From Ustilago trichophora (taxonomy: Eukaryota; Basidiomycota; Ustilaginomycetes; Ustilaginales; Ustilaginaceae), in assembly GCA_900323505.1 (NCBI GenBank), contig OOIN01000015.1, forward strand, positions 496,001 through 560,000: a stretch of DNA of 64,000 bases, given 5' to 3'. Under the pieces are notes generated by a model. That model was not told the DNA's origin and did not search any database. It saw only the letters and a list, made by a program, of their open reading frames with translations. Both the position numbers and the translations under genes were made by a program. Shown here piece by piece: positions 1-10,524 of this stretch (position 1 is its first letter; each line of letters begins with the position of its first letter).

Positions 1-1734
1 CTCGGCCACGCTGAGATCCTCCTGACTGGTCGAACACGAGAGCTCGACGAGCTCGCGCGAGCTCTCGGTTCTGGTATGAAAGCCGTTCTCGTTCAATGCG
101 GCCAGTTCGTCGTCGGTGTATAGCGATGCGCGGTAGGGTCTGCCAGGACGCAAGATGGATGCGGTGGTGTGTGAGCGAGTAAGCTGGCTCTTTGGACTGT
201 CTTGTGCGTGTTGGACGGGGAGCTCCTCATCGGCCATGATGGCGCGAATCAGCTCTTCGTCCAGTACACCGTATCTCGGTTTGTGTTCTGACTCCTCGAG
301 ATCATCGGCATAGTCTACTTCGCTTTCAGTGCCGCTGCATTCGGAAACGGAACTCTCGCCTTCCTCCATCGAAGTGCTATCCACCGAGCCGTGGCGGGTG
401 AGCGTCGGCATCTGCATCACTTCGTCGGCGCTCTCCCCCGCCGAGGCATCACGAGTCCTGTCCTTGGTATCGCTAGCCAATGCCCTACCAACGGCATCGG
501 TATCTTGCAGATCGGCAATCCCGAGTTCGGCGGCAAGATCGTTGGCCTCTTGTTCCGAAAGGCTCGCGAGTAGCGCCTCGATATCCTCCTTGTTGGGCTC
601 AGCCGAGCTCTCGAGCCAAGGGAAATCGGCGGTGGATCGACGAGGGCGCAGCGGGCGACGAAGGGAAAGTTTCTTCTGCTCTGCCTCGGAGAGGATGTGC
701 TGGGCTTGCTCCTTGACATAGCCCTGGCCGTAGATGGCGTCGATAGGAACGGTGGACAAGGGAATATTGTTCTTGTCAGGTGAAGTTTGAAAGGCTTGGA
801 TCATTCCTCGAACCTTGCGGCTGTCTCGCATGCGTTTCAAGGTGAGCTTGCTGGTAGTCTTGCTGTTGCTTCGGACGATGCCGTCGTTCAGCTCGTCCTC
901 TTGGCCAAGATCTTCCTCGTCGGCTTCTTCCCGTTCCAAATCCTGCGCCGACTTTGGCCAGCGGAGTGAACCCGACTCGTAACCCCAAATTCTACCCCTC
1001 AACGCATCCCTCCTCAATTTGCGCACGGCTTCAATCATAAGTTTGCGCCACTTCAAGTTCAAACCTTGCCTCTCGAGATCCTTTTCGCTCAATCTCAAGA
1101 ACGCGCGCCCGCCCATACGTGAGGATCTGACATAGGCGGTGACGTCCTCGACGACGGGGCGGGGCACCAGGCCGAGAACGTGCGTGAGGTAGAGAGCGAC
1201 TTGAGAAGGAAGCCAAGATTTGGGATTGTGCGGGAGGGCGGCGACTGCTTCTGCCAATCGTTCTGATTCGGATTCGGAGCGAGGAGGGTGAGTATTGGCC
1301 GTGCTAGTGCTGTGGTGCAGCTCGGGGACGCTGAAGGAGCTAGGGAGACCATGGGAGATGGTTCTGCGGCGCTGGGGGAGGTCGGAAGGGTTGGTGAAGG
1401 GGCTTGATGCTGGTGAAGCGGCAACAGCGCGCGGAATATGAGGAGAAGAAGGAGAAGATGGAAGGTTGCGAGGTGCGGTGGGCGGGGTGGTTGTCATGTC
1501 TGAAGTCCTGCTCTGCAAGCCCTTGGGGCGGGATCGCGTGGAGGTCGACATGGAAGTCGAGCGAGAAAGGTAGGAGTAGCCTTCGAAGACTTGTCCGCCG
1601 GGGCTGAAGCCTGCGACATTGGGAGAGTTGGCGCCAGCCCCACCGCTGCTGGTGAAAGTACCGCTTCGCTTTGGATTGAGCGAATATCGAGGACGTGAAG
1701 GGGTCGAGATGGCGGGCGGGTCGATATTGGCCAT
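1..1734 (-). CDS. SAM-domain-like low-complexity protein, C-terminus off the window
   Basis: One uninterrupted minus-strand frame runs from an ATG at 1734 to the left edge without a stop, giving at least 578 residues, so the gene is partial. The first 170 residues are Ser/Pro/Arg-rich and probably disordered. Residues about 174-255 (starting WLPSQVALYL, then SEKDLEREGLNLKWRKL and a basic RKLRRD segment) look like a sterile alpha motif fold, with the typical L-x-x-x-D-L-x-x-x-G-L core of the last helices. The remainder is acidic and rich in Glu/Asp/Ser. SAM domains usually mediate protein-protein or RNA contacts in signalling and polarity proteins; the specific role here is unknown. I checked every codon of this frame for stops and found none. 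The domain call rests on pattern only; the existence of the gene is well supported. Confidence 0.75.
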   Translation of the reverse strand, partial: MANIDPPAISTPSRPRYSLNPKRSGTFTSSGGAGANSPNVAGFSPGGQVFEGYSYLSRSTSMSTSTRSRPKGLQSRTSDMTTTPPTAPRNLPSSPSSPHIPRAVAASPASSPFTNPSDLPQRRRTISHGLPSSFSVPELHHSTSTANTHPPRSESESERLAEAVAALPHNPKSWLPSQVALYLTHVLGLVPRPVVEDVTAYVRSSRMGGRAFLRLSEKDLERQGLNLKWRKLMIEAVRKLRRDALRGRIWGYESGSLRWPKSAQDLEREEADEEDLGQEDELNDGIVRSNSKTTSKLTLKRMRDSRKVRGMIQAFQTSPDKNNIPLSTVPIDAIYGQGYVKEQAQHILSEAEQKKLSLRRPLRPRRSTADFPWLESSAEPNKEDIEALLASLSEQEANDLAAELGIADLQDTDAVGRALASDTKDRTRDASAGESADEVMQMPTLTRHGSVDSTSMEEGESSVSECSGTESEVDYADDLEESEHKPRYGVLDEELIRAIMADEELPVQHAQDSPKSQLTRSHTTASILRPGRPYRASLYTDDELAALNENGFHTRTESSRELVELSCSTSQEDLSVAE

Positions 1735-2993
1735 GTTGGAGTAAGCTGTATGCTATATGCTAGCAGACGAGAGAGCTGCTGTTGTAGTGGTGTAGATGGA
1801 GAAGCCTGCTTTGCAGCGGCAAGAAAGGGATGGCAGATTCGTAACTTGATGGTCGTGATAAGGTCGTCAAAGATGATTCGTGAAAAGATTCGTTATAAAA
1901 GAAGAAGTGATGGTGATCGAGATGGTGGAACAGAATCAGGATGAAGTCGGAGGAGGTCCAACGGTCAAGATGAAGTCAGAGAGCGATGTCACAGGCGCCA
2001 AGACAGCCAAATAAGCTCAGGAGGAGGATAGGGGAGCACCAGACGTCAGCTTGTTCAACTCTAAGCTATATTGCAGAACTGTGCCTTGACCCCTGTCTCT
2101 CTGTGTGTTTATGGGAAGAGAAGACACTTTTTTTTATGGAAGGAAGGTGGTTGAACGAATGCAGCGCGTGTCATGCAGGGTCGTGTTGGATGATGAGCCC
2201 CTAAACGTAAATTTCATGCAGCTTTGCAATTTCCACTTCGAACGCACAACAACACAACACACACAACACACAACACAACACTTTGCCGATTCCCGCGACA
2301 TGAGCCCTGCTTCCGCACTGTATTTCGCAGACACTCTCTCTGTAAGATGACGGACAGACTTTGGTGATAACGCGATACTGTGGCTTGGGTTCGACTTTCA
2401 CATCACCAAAGAGTGCTGTCTGTACCTGGCCTTTGCTCGCTTGAGACCTTGTTTAGGGGCTGTCTGTTGCTCCTCCTACAAGATTAAAGAGGCTATCACG
2501 GATCAATGCGTTACCGCCGAGGCTTTTGCCCCTCGTACCATCGGCAAGCATCCGTCCGAACTTAAGCCACCTTTGGCATCCGACAGGCTGCATTTGTCCC
2601 CAACAGGGGTGCAGGTGAGAAGAGAGGGGCGGCGGCGGGACCCAAATATGAAGGGGAAAAATCCCACACATTCTTTGACAGGGGTTTCGGCTCATCCGAC
2701 AATGAGACCTCCAATGTCGCCGCATCAGGCCGCTTCTTTTTTTATTTATTTATTTATTTATTTTTTTTTTTTTCGGCTTTCAGTCTTCCTGAAACCTCGA
2801 CAAAAAGCATCCGAAAGTGTGGCTCCCTAAATATCTCCACAAAGAAAATGCAGCACGGACCGGCTTTCTTTTGGTCATGGTTGGTTTCTCTCCTTTCAAC
2901 CCCTAATATCTTCACTTCTCACAATCCCCTCTCAACCCTCGATCTGGACAGCAGCGATCTCGATCTCAGAGAGGCGCAGTACTGTTGCCTATC
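1735..2993. other. Divergent intergenic region between the SAM-like and PfkB-like genes
   Basis: This holds the promoters of two divergent genes. An ACACA/CAACA-rich tract lies at about 2245-2280. A (TTTA)n run passes into 13 T at about 2736-2773. CT-rich DNA precedes the start at 2994. I see no convincing coding frame. Confidence 0.6.
2736..2773. repeat. (TTTA)n followed by a T13 tract
   Basis: About six TTTA units run directly into 13 T. It lies about 220 nt upstream of the PfkB-like gene. A simple repeat; T-tracts of this kind can exclude nucleosomes in fungal promoters (inference). Confidence 0.85.
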
Positions 2994-4220
2994 ATGGCCG
3001 CATCATCCTCGCTCTCTCCTCCGCGCTTAGCCACAATGGGAATGTTCATCATCGACACATTTCAATACCTCGATCCTCCCACTGGCGCTGATCTTGGCAA
3101 TAAGGGGCTTTCGGATCAAATCGGCGGTGGAGGCTGTTACTTTGCCATTGGAGCTCGACCTTTTTTGCCTCCCTCTGAGCTATGCATGATCGTAGATCGG
3201 GGCTGTGATTGGAAGCTCCAAGATCAGTCGGTATTGGATCGATTCAACCGGACCGTAACCCCCAATCACCAGGAGAGGTCAATGTGGCACTTCAGATCTA
3301 GACCAGATGGAACCACTCGCGCCGTAAACATCTACAAAGGCGAACAGAGGGGGTTTGACTATCTTTCTCCCAAGATCAGGCTCGAGCCCAAGGATTTGAT
3401 CGAGTGCACGGGGGTGCTTCCTCAGTGGATCCATCTGATTTGCTCGCCAGAGAGAGCACTGGAGACTATTGCGCAAATCGAAGACATCCGAAGCCGGAAG
3501 GAGGGTGAGGAGGGTGCAAAGGAGTGGCCTAGGCTGGTCTATGAGCCAATACCTGATTCTTGTGTCGAAGAGAATCTGGAAGAGTGTTTGAAAGTTCTGT
3601 CGAGGTTACAGGTGTTCAGTCCCAATCATGAGGAGGCTGCAAGCTTGCTCGGGCTTCAAGCCGACTGGGAGAAGGTACTGGAGCAGGCCGAGGTAGAAGA
3701 TAGACCAGATACGATTATAGACTTTGTTAGGGAAAAATTGGCTGGTGGATTCGTACGACGTCTTCAGCAACAGCTAGGTCAGATTGAAAAAGGAAACCCA
3801 TTAGGACCGATAATCTGTATCCGCAGCGGAGCGTGGGGTTCTGTAGTCGGGAGAGCAGGTTTGGGCTTTCACCACGTTCCAGCATGGCACACCCCATCAT
3901 CGACCTCCGCGAAGCTGACAAGTGTCTCTGCGGAACTAGACACGAGCCCGTCCAGGATTCAAGACGTCACAGGAGCAGGCAACTCCTTCCTCGGCGGCTT
4001 CAGCGCATACCTGGTTCAGACGCAGGATGACACTTCAACGAACCCGATCGCCCGCATCAAGCAAGCTGCGATATACGGTGCTGTCTCTGCTTCGCTGATC
4101 ATCGAGCAGCTGGGATTGCCCGACTTTGAAATTGGCGATGATGGAGAGGAGCTGTGGAATGGTCATACTGTTGAGGAGCGGTTAAAGGTCTTGCGTGAGA
4201 GAGTGGCCGATTCGTCCTAG
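2994..4220 (+). CDS. MAK32: PfkB-fold protein, Mak32-like
   Basis: A single exon of 408 aa. The first in-frame ATG is at 2994 (MAASSSLS); the frame stays open upstream but has no ATG there. The N-terminus has the ribokinase-like opening (GMFIIDTFQYLD) and an early glycine-rich GGGGCYFAIGA. The C-terminal PfkB signature is DVTGAGNSFLGG at residues 324-335. In active PfkB sugar kinases this motif reads GAGD, the Asp being the catalytic base; here it is Asn330. Yeast Mak32 is a PfkB-family protein needed for stability of L-A dsRNA virus particles, and the overall pattern fits this subgroup better than ribokinase or adenosine kinase. Its substrate, if any, is unknown. The fold is confident; the Mak32 assignment is moderately so. 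Confidence 0.8.
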   Translation: MAASSSLSPPRLATMGMFIIDTFQYLDPPTGADLGNKGLSDQIGGGGCYFAIGARPFLPPSELCMIVDRGCDWKLQDQSVLDRFNRTVTPNHQERSMWHFRSRPDGTTRAVNIYKGEQRGFDYLSPKIRLEPKDLIECTGVLPQWIHLICSPERALETIAQIEDIRSRKEGEEGAKEWPRLVYEPIPDSCVEENLEECLKVLSRLQVFSPNHEEAASLLGLQADWEKVLEQAEVEDRPDTIIDFVREKLAGGFVRRLQQQLGQIEKGNPLGPIICIRSGAWGSVVGRAGLGFHHVPAWHTPSSTSAKLTSVSAELDTSPSRIQDVTGAGNSFLGGFSAYLVQTQDDTSTNPIARIKQAAIYGAVSASLIIEQLGLPDFEIGDDGEELWNGHTVEERLKVLRERVADSS

Positions 4221-4640
4221 ACACATTTGTATTTCTACGATAACAACAAAATACCATTAGCATCATTACATGTCTCGGTTGTCGTTCGAGCATAGCTCGT
4301 TGAGATCTCAAAGTGGTGGCATGGGGTTGTCATCGAAGACCCAATGGGAGTCTGTGTTGTTATCTATACTGCCGCCATACGGCGGGAAATAGAGCCTAAA
4401 TGTAAGCTCCACCCTTCTAACAAAGCTCTACATTTTCCGTTCGCCACCCAACGACCAAGAAGAAAACTCTAAAAATGCGCTCCGCACGCACGCTCGGATC
4501 AACCAGCGCCGACCGCAACCCAAGATTTAGAACTCATTCTTCCCCATCCCGCGTGATCCTTCCTTCCAAATCTTGATTCCTCTTTCCTTCCTTCTCACTG
4601 TCATCATTGTCAACTCGAGGTGAAGCAACTTTCGCACAAG
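4221..4640. other. Short tandem intergenic region
   Basis: This holds the 3' end of the PfkB-like gene and the promoter of the four-TM gene. Pyrimidine-rich DNA fills the last 80 nt before the ATG at 4641. No further gene is visible. Confidence 0.5.
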
Positions 4641-5277
4641 ATGGCACATCCACAAACGGCATTCTCGCCCTCTCAGGGCGCCTCGGTTTTCTCGGCTCTC
4701 AACATCCTCTGGCTCCTCCACGCCGCTTTGGAAGGTCCCATCTCGTTTATCGCCCTCTTCTTTACCGACTCTTTGCAGTTCAAGGATGAGATCACGAATA
4801 CCATGGCTGTTGTCATCAAGGTAAGCACACCAAGCCTCCCTCACTTCTCTGGCCATTTTTTTTTTTTTTTATTAAACACGACGTACTTACACTTCTTGTT
4901 GTTTCTCGTGTAATTTTTCTGTCATGCCATGATGCTAGCTCTATGCAACACTGGCACTCTCGCTCTCGATTGTGTGCATCTTGCTCTATGGCCTTCCCGA
5001 CTATCTGCCAGGTAAAAGAGCAGCTGCCATCCTTCTGCTCCTCTACCACGGTGTCGCTTCGAGCGTTCTTCTCAACGCCGAACCTTTTATCAACTTTGCC
5101 TTCCCCGAGGCTCTCGCAAAGCAAGGTGTTCGTGTGGAAACAGTGGCAGGTGTAGCACACGGTTTGCTCTCGCTCATCACTGTCAGCTGGTGGCAGGCCA
5201 GCTTGGGCGCTGTTAGGGCGTATGGTGGCGGCGCCGGTGGAGCCGTCCCCGCTGGAAAAGGTGGAAAGCGAAAGTAG
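4641..5277 (+). CDS. Four-transmembrane-segment protein of unknown function
   Basis: Two exons, 4641-4820 and 4939-5277, join in phase 0 to give 172 aa. The 118-nt intron has a GTAAGC donor, a T14-15 tract and a TAG acceptor. Exon 1 ends after VVIK and exon 2 continues LYATLALSLS, restoring one hydrophobic helix across the junction, which supports the splice. Four hydrophobic segments lie at about 14-41, 57-79, 88-110 and 124-152. The tail is Gly-rich and basic (GGAGGAVPAGKGGKRK), probably cytosolic, and its KxKxx-free Lys/Arg end is not a classic ER retrieval signal. I recognise no family. A membrane location is the only inference I would make. The start at 4641 is the first ATG of the frame. 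Confidence 0.8.
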
Positions 5278-7077
5278 AGGCTTGAGTAGTGGGATGTTCC
5301 TGGTGTTGCGTTCTAGGAGTACGGTTTGAAATCAATTAGTTATATAAGGAGTTTTGACCATGATAGCGATTGTCTGATGTGATGCCACTCCCAAAGACTA
5401 GGTATAGATGTACTTCCAAGGCCGACTAAAGAATGTGCAAGGTGTGTGCTGTACTGTGGATCTGTTCCGGCCTTGATTATTTTGGAGATAGCAATGAGAT
5501 GGCGTGTCTTGGCAACCACGAGACTACCGCATCTTTGAATCGGACCGATCTCCTCAAAAACCACTACGGACCATCCGATAAGAGATGAACTCAAGGAAAC
5601 CGATCGCATGCTCAGATACAGTATGGCTCTTCTTTGTTTGAAGGGTCGAGGGCGCGGACGGGATTTGATTGGACGCAGCTTCAGGAAAGGGCAACGCTCT
5701 CTATTCTGGGGTTGAAAAACATGCGACGGACGAAAGGCGGCACTCGACCGGCGGGCTGTGGAGCGGACGCGTTTTGTGCTGCGAGAAGCCGAAGGCGGTG
5801 CTTTGTATTTTTGCTCAAAAGTGCATAGCGTGTCTCTTTCCAAAGTCACACACACACACACACACAGACGCACTCTATCAATGCAGCATGCGGAGATGGT
5901 CGAGACTCGATTCCCCACTACACTGTATAATCACACATAGAATCCACCGACACGGAACGCCAACTTGGAGCGTGTACGACCCGTTGACACAGCCACCACT
6001 TTCTGTTATTGTCCTGCTGTAACTGTACAAAGGGTGACAGGTGTGAAAGCTACAGTGTGACGTTGCATCTCACAGCAATCACTGTACACAGTAGACAGGT
6101 TACAAGTGTACAGTAACTATGCGATGCACAATAGGCAAGTGGTGAGTGAGCTGAGTTCTAAAGACGTCACCGCTGCACGCCCTAGTGCAACGACTACGGG
6201 GGAAGCCCAAAAGCGCCGGTCAAGCAAGTGTGGTCTGGAGCGTGCGCGTGTGTGTGTGTGTTCTCTGTTATGTGCACATCAACAACGGATGTGGCATGTT
6301 TCGGTAGTTTCGCTGCAGCCAGAAGTACTGTGCAGTAGCTCTCTCCAGTTGTGTGTACTGTATGCTAGCTTCGCGAGCGTGCGCTTTCGGGATCTCGTAA
6401 GAGTATGGAGGGCAAAACACTCCTGAAACACTTAGCCGAGAAGAAAGGGGAGAAGTCGTAAAAGTTAGGCGGACCGGCGGGGCGGAATAGAAGGGCCTAG
6501 AGCGAGAAAAAGAATCATACACACTGCCGCGGCTACAGTGTACGCCCAAATCTTGGACGATATGTGGCCCGTTCACCGTGTCACCGCTCCACACAGAGTA
6601 ACGCCGCTCTCCAACCCTTAGACCAACACTCTTCCGTTTTGTAACACCTCTCTGCTCTACTGCTGTTTCTCTTGCCGTGCCGTGGCATAGCACCTGTGTG
6701 TGCATGTTGTGTGTGTGTTTTTCCGCCGCCTCTGAAAGCTTCCTCTGCTTCTTTTTTGGTGTTGACACGTTGCCAGCACCGCCCTGTGCGCTGCCAGATT
6801 GAGAGAGGTGACACAACAATGAGGTTCGTAGTGAGGTTAAGATCGACAGGCGGTGCTAAATCTGGCTTTGCCCTTGCCGCCGTTCCAGAGTTGCTTCTCG
6901 CACTTGCTTGGTCAAGGAGCGCACAGTCCACCGCTCCTTCACAGAGGGCTCGGCCGCCGCTCAACAGTACATATATACTGCCATCCCTGCTTGTTCTTCT
7001 CAATCTTCATCATCATCACTTCAAACAACATAACAACTCCCCACCACCACAACACATACTCAGCTAACCCATTCAAG
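5278..7077. other. 1.8-kb intergenic region upstream of the CipC-like gene
   Basis: A CA repeat lies at about 5847-5866 and a GT tract at about 6249-6260. Several copies of a TGTACAGT/ACTGTACA-type motif lie at 6022, 6081, 6107, 6324, 6353 and 6533. Near the downstream gene is a TATA-like ATATATA at 6971-6977. Open frames here are short and low in protein character; I call no gene. Confidence 0.55.
6965..6980 (+). promoter_or_regulatory. TATA-like element inside a CAGTA...TACTG inverted repeat
   Basis: The stretch reads CAGTA-CATATA-TACTG, so a TATA-like core (6971-6977) is flanked by inverted 5-mers. It lies about 100 nt upstream of the ATG at 7078, followed by a CA/CT-rich leader, a good position for a core promoter of a highly expressed, inducible gene. 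Function is inferred from position only. Confidence 0.45.
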
Positions 7078-7521
7078 ATGTTCGGCTTTGGTAACCACGA
7101 AGAGGCTGCTGACTTTGTCTGTAGGTAATCTTCCCCCTGTACCCATCTGGATCTTTTTCTTCCCCATCGACACCACATGCTTCAGGACACGACAAACTGA
7201 CGATACCTCTTTCCCTCTTCTCTTCCCCATTGTGACACATTAGACAACCAGGACCCAAGGGAGCACGAGGCCAAGTTCTCGCACGAAGCCGTCGGATTCG
7301 GAGCCGGCTTTGTCGCCATGCGAGAGTACGAGAAGCGTCAGGAGGCCAAGGGTGAACACCCTCGTCACGAATTCGCCAAGGAGATGCTCGCCGGTATCGC
7401 AGGTGCAGAGGTCGACAAGCTCTTCGAAACAAAGGGTCTCGACTTCCTCGACCGCGAAGAAGCCAAACGTCACGCTCGTAAGCAGGCAGAGGAGCTTTAC
7501 GACCAGCAGTACGGCAACTAA
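7078..7521 (+). CDS. CipC-like DUF3759 stress protein
   Basis: Exons 7078-7120 and 7244-7521 (intron 7121-7243, 123 nt, GT...TAG) join within a Tyr codon to give 106 aa. The protein opens MFGFGNHEEAADFVYNQD and continues through a conserved core with SHEAVGFGAG, FAKEMLAGIAGAEVDKL and RKQAEELYDQQYGN at the C-terminus. This alternation of a short aromatic/acidic N-terminus and a helical Ala/Glu/Lys-rich core is typical of the DUF3759 family that includes Aspergillus CipC (concanamycin-induced protein). These are small soluble proteins, abundant under stress or during hyphal growth, with no known enzymatic activity. The splice keeps the frame and the family motif, so the model is good. A TATA-like element lies about 100 nt upstream. 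Confidence 0.85.
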
Positions 7522-8119
7522 AAACCTCCTCGCACATTCACATCTACTCAACTGTGTGATCGACCAGCGTTGCCTATATATACCTAATCGATCCCAACTT
7601 TTTCAATAGCAGCTTGTCATCATCATCGTCATTGTTTGGCTCGGTTGCGTGTGCTTCTCTCGTGTGTGGGGGCGTGATATGGTGATGGTCTAAGCCGCTC
7701 CGTGCCGATCTTCAAGCGGTTCGCTGTCACTCGCACCGCTTCTGACAATAAAGACAAGTTGAAGAGTACCATGTACATCGCCTTTGGTGGATGTGAACCT
7801 TTGTCCGAGCTTTGTCTGTATCGTTGATGCTGATGAACTGCACATACAGCCTCGACGATTCACAAGCAGTCACTCCAGGTCACTGCGAGTTGGTCAAGGC
7901 CAAGCATCACTTCGATCCCCTTGCAGTCTGACGCAAACATTTTGTGTTTTGGTGAGAGTACATCGTTCGGTACTGTAAAACGAGACACGGCACAACTGAA
8001 CAGGGTGATACAAGTTGGATCCAAAAAGTGTCAGAGCCCCTAGACGATCGCGGGGCCATTGCGAGTGGACCTTGTGCCAAGACTTTTCGCTTGATTGAGG
8101 GTCGGAGCGCGCAGCAGGC
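7522..8119. other. Convergent intergenic region
   Basis: This lies between the 3' ends of the CipC-like gene (+) and HP1 (-). It contains a CATCATCATCGTCATCG run at about 7619-7633 and AATAAAG at about 7747, a plausible polyadenylation signal. No gene is seen. Confidence 0.5.
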
Positions 8120-9251
8120 TCAGTGGGCAGGGCGAGGGTTGGCGAATCGAACGTGTTGCTCGTAAAACTTGATGACCTTTTGTGGACATCGCTTGTTGAC
8201 AATGTCGTTGTCGACCCAGATCTGGGGTCCCTTGCCACGATATCGGTCCTGCATCTTGATCTTGGTCATGGCGGTAGTCCAAGAGGCTTTTTCGGGGAAC
8301 TGGACGTAGCTTTGCAGTTTGCTGTCATCCTCGCTGCGCTGCATGTTGATGATACCTACCACGAGGTCCTCCCAGTCTTCGGTCTCCATGTAGTGGTCAA
8401 GGAATCGGACGCGGATCTTGTTGAGAGCGCGTTCCTTGGCCTTTTCGTCGGCAGCGCTGTCGCTTTCCTCGGAGCTAGAATCATCCTCATCTTCGTCATC
8501 GTCCGATGTTGAGGATGCTCGTCGTCGACTCGAGGTCGAGGTACGTGGACGCTTTGCAGGGCTGGCACGCGACTTGGTAGGGCTCGACCTCTTGGATGCA
8601 GTGCTGGATCGTCGACCGTTCTTGGCCTTGGGCTTTGGTGAGTCGTGGCGATCATCGTCGCTCTCGATCTCCTCTACGTCTTCGTGGTCGTCGTCATGGG
8701 TAGCCTTACGCTTCTGTTCGAATTTCTTGGGCTGCGACTTGGATGGCTGGGTCTTCCAGTAGTCGTCGACGAGGTTTCGTGGAAGATTGTGCTCAGGCTC
8801 CCAGGTGTTATCGCTCTCGGGCCAGCCCTTCCACTTGATCAGATACTCCATCTTCCACTGTTGGCATCAAGATGCGTTCAAGGAACGACGTTGTCAGCAG
8901 ATGCTCTGCCTTCTCTCTTGGCGATCGTCGACAAGTGGGATGTATACTTACGGCTTCAGCGCCTCGTTCAGGACGGTGACTACGGACCACCTCGACCTCG
9001 AACTCGTCTTCAGCCTCAACGTCATCTTCATCCTCGTCATCGTCGTCGTCATCTACGACTTGAACGTCCTTCTTGGACTTGGAGGGACGAGCGCGCTTAG
9101 CGGACTTTTTGTCATCGACGACATCTTGGTCGTCGTCGTCGTCGTCAGAAAGATCGATCGCGATGCGGGTAGGCTGCTTTCGACCATTGGATTTGGAAGG
9201 CGATGCGCTCGCCGAGGCGGTTTGGCTTCTGCTGCGAGGCGTGACAGCCAT
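8120..9251 (-). CDS. HP1: Heterochromatin protein 1-like, chromodomain plus chromoshadow domain
   Basis: Exon 1 is 9251-8952 and exon 2 is 8857-8120. The 94-nt intron (GTAAGT...CAG) is in phase 0, and the protein is 345 aa. An acidic Asp/Glu-rich N-terminus leads into a chromodomain at about 82-135: EFEVEVV, then MEYLIKWKGWPESDNTWEPE. The expected methyl-lysine cage positions are aromatic (Phe84, Trp109, Trp112), so binding of methylated H3K9 is plausible. A Ser/Arg/Asp-rich hinge with SPTK/SPAK motifs follows. A chromoshadow domain at about 250-338 ends in the diagnostic RCPQKVIKFYEQHVRF, which in HP1 proteins forms the dimer and PxVxL-binding surface. The intron splits the chromodomain, and the splice restores it exactly. 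Expected role: nuclear heterochromatin structure and silencing. Confidence 0.93.
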
Positions 9252-10524
9252 ATCGGTGTAATCAGAATCGAGGGTGTTGGCAGGTGTGAGCGACGAAGAT
9301 GCAGATGTGGATGCGGATAAGAAGCGTTGAGTCTGAGGCTGATTTTGCGCACCAGACTTCCTTCGAAAAGGAGAAACAGCGTCGAGGATAGCTGAAAACA
9401 GTTTGACGGCCTGAGGGAACAGAAAGCTCTGCGGATAGCGTTAGCGTGGGAGTGAATAGGCAGCGCTGTATCTGAAGACCTTGTAGATTGCCCTTTTTCG
9501 GTGTGTCGATGTGAGGTGCGGAGAGGCGGTTGCGAAAGACTGCGAAGAAAGCCTTGAGTAGCAGAGAAGAGCGGGTTTATCTGTGTATGCTTGAAGCGTT
9601 TACGATATGACCGAGAACTGTGTCGCGGTGGATGAAGATGTTGATTGATGGGTAGCTTAAGGTGGTTGCGGTGGTTGAAGCAACGGTGCGGAAGAGCGGT
9701 GAATGTGAGGAAGAAATGTCTGCGCCCTCTGTGCAGTACTGTACAGTCCTCTCAATTTCTCTCTTTTCTTTCTTTTTGGCCCCTGCGCTTCGCAAACGCA
9801 CCTCGATTGCTTTCCATTCCTCTCCACGACGCGACCTTTCAGAGAGAACAAAAGGAAAATGCGAGGCGCGCCGCCATTCCATCACCGATTGATAGCAGCG
9901 CCAGTCCCCGATTTTTCAAGTTGCGAAAAGTACAGTAGGCAGCGTGGAGGCCTGTGCATCGGTTCAGCGTTCCGCTCCGCTTTCTTTTGCTGCTCACACA
10001 GAGAGAGGCAGAGCTGTGACTCTCGGCTTCGGATGTTGAAATGGGATGAGTTCCAGCACGAACCGTAAGGCGTCCAAAAGCAGCTCGGCCATGCTCCTCT
10101 TGGCAGATGGTTGGCGACACGGTGTACTGCAATCAAGTCAATCAAATCTAATTTCAGGGTCCAGCCAAAGTCAAGGCTTAAAAAAAGGGCAGTGCAGTGC
10201 AATGCAATGTGTGACACAGATGAGAAGAAAGGCGTGTGTGGACCTTGGGCATGAGCACAGACACCGTTGCTCCATTCCTTATCACCTTGATCACATTACA
10301 CCATTGTTACCACCACACTTTGACCTACACCAGCCGGACATAGCGAAAGCGTCACACCCCATCGCAGCTTGATGTCCGACAACGTTGCTATGCCCAAACC
10401 AAATCGACCTCGGCTCTGATTCTCGAAAACATCACACAGGCGATTCGCGCAAGCCATTCCACAACTCGTTCGCAGATTCAGCCCATCAAAGGCGACGGAC
10501 CGTTCGAGTCGCTTACCACTCAAC
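9252..10524. other. Divergent promoter region between HP1 and the TBC gene
   Basis: 1.27 kb between divergent genes. It contains an AGTACTGTACAGT palindromic motif at 9735-9747 and a related TACAGTAG at 9931. No protein frame of quality is seen. Confidence 0.5.

Noticed and set aside
5340..5918. A 192-codon minus-strand frame downstream of the four-TM gene
   Set aside because: Includes a CA microsatellite and no protein-like pattern; chance frame.
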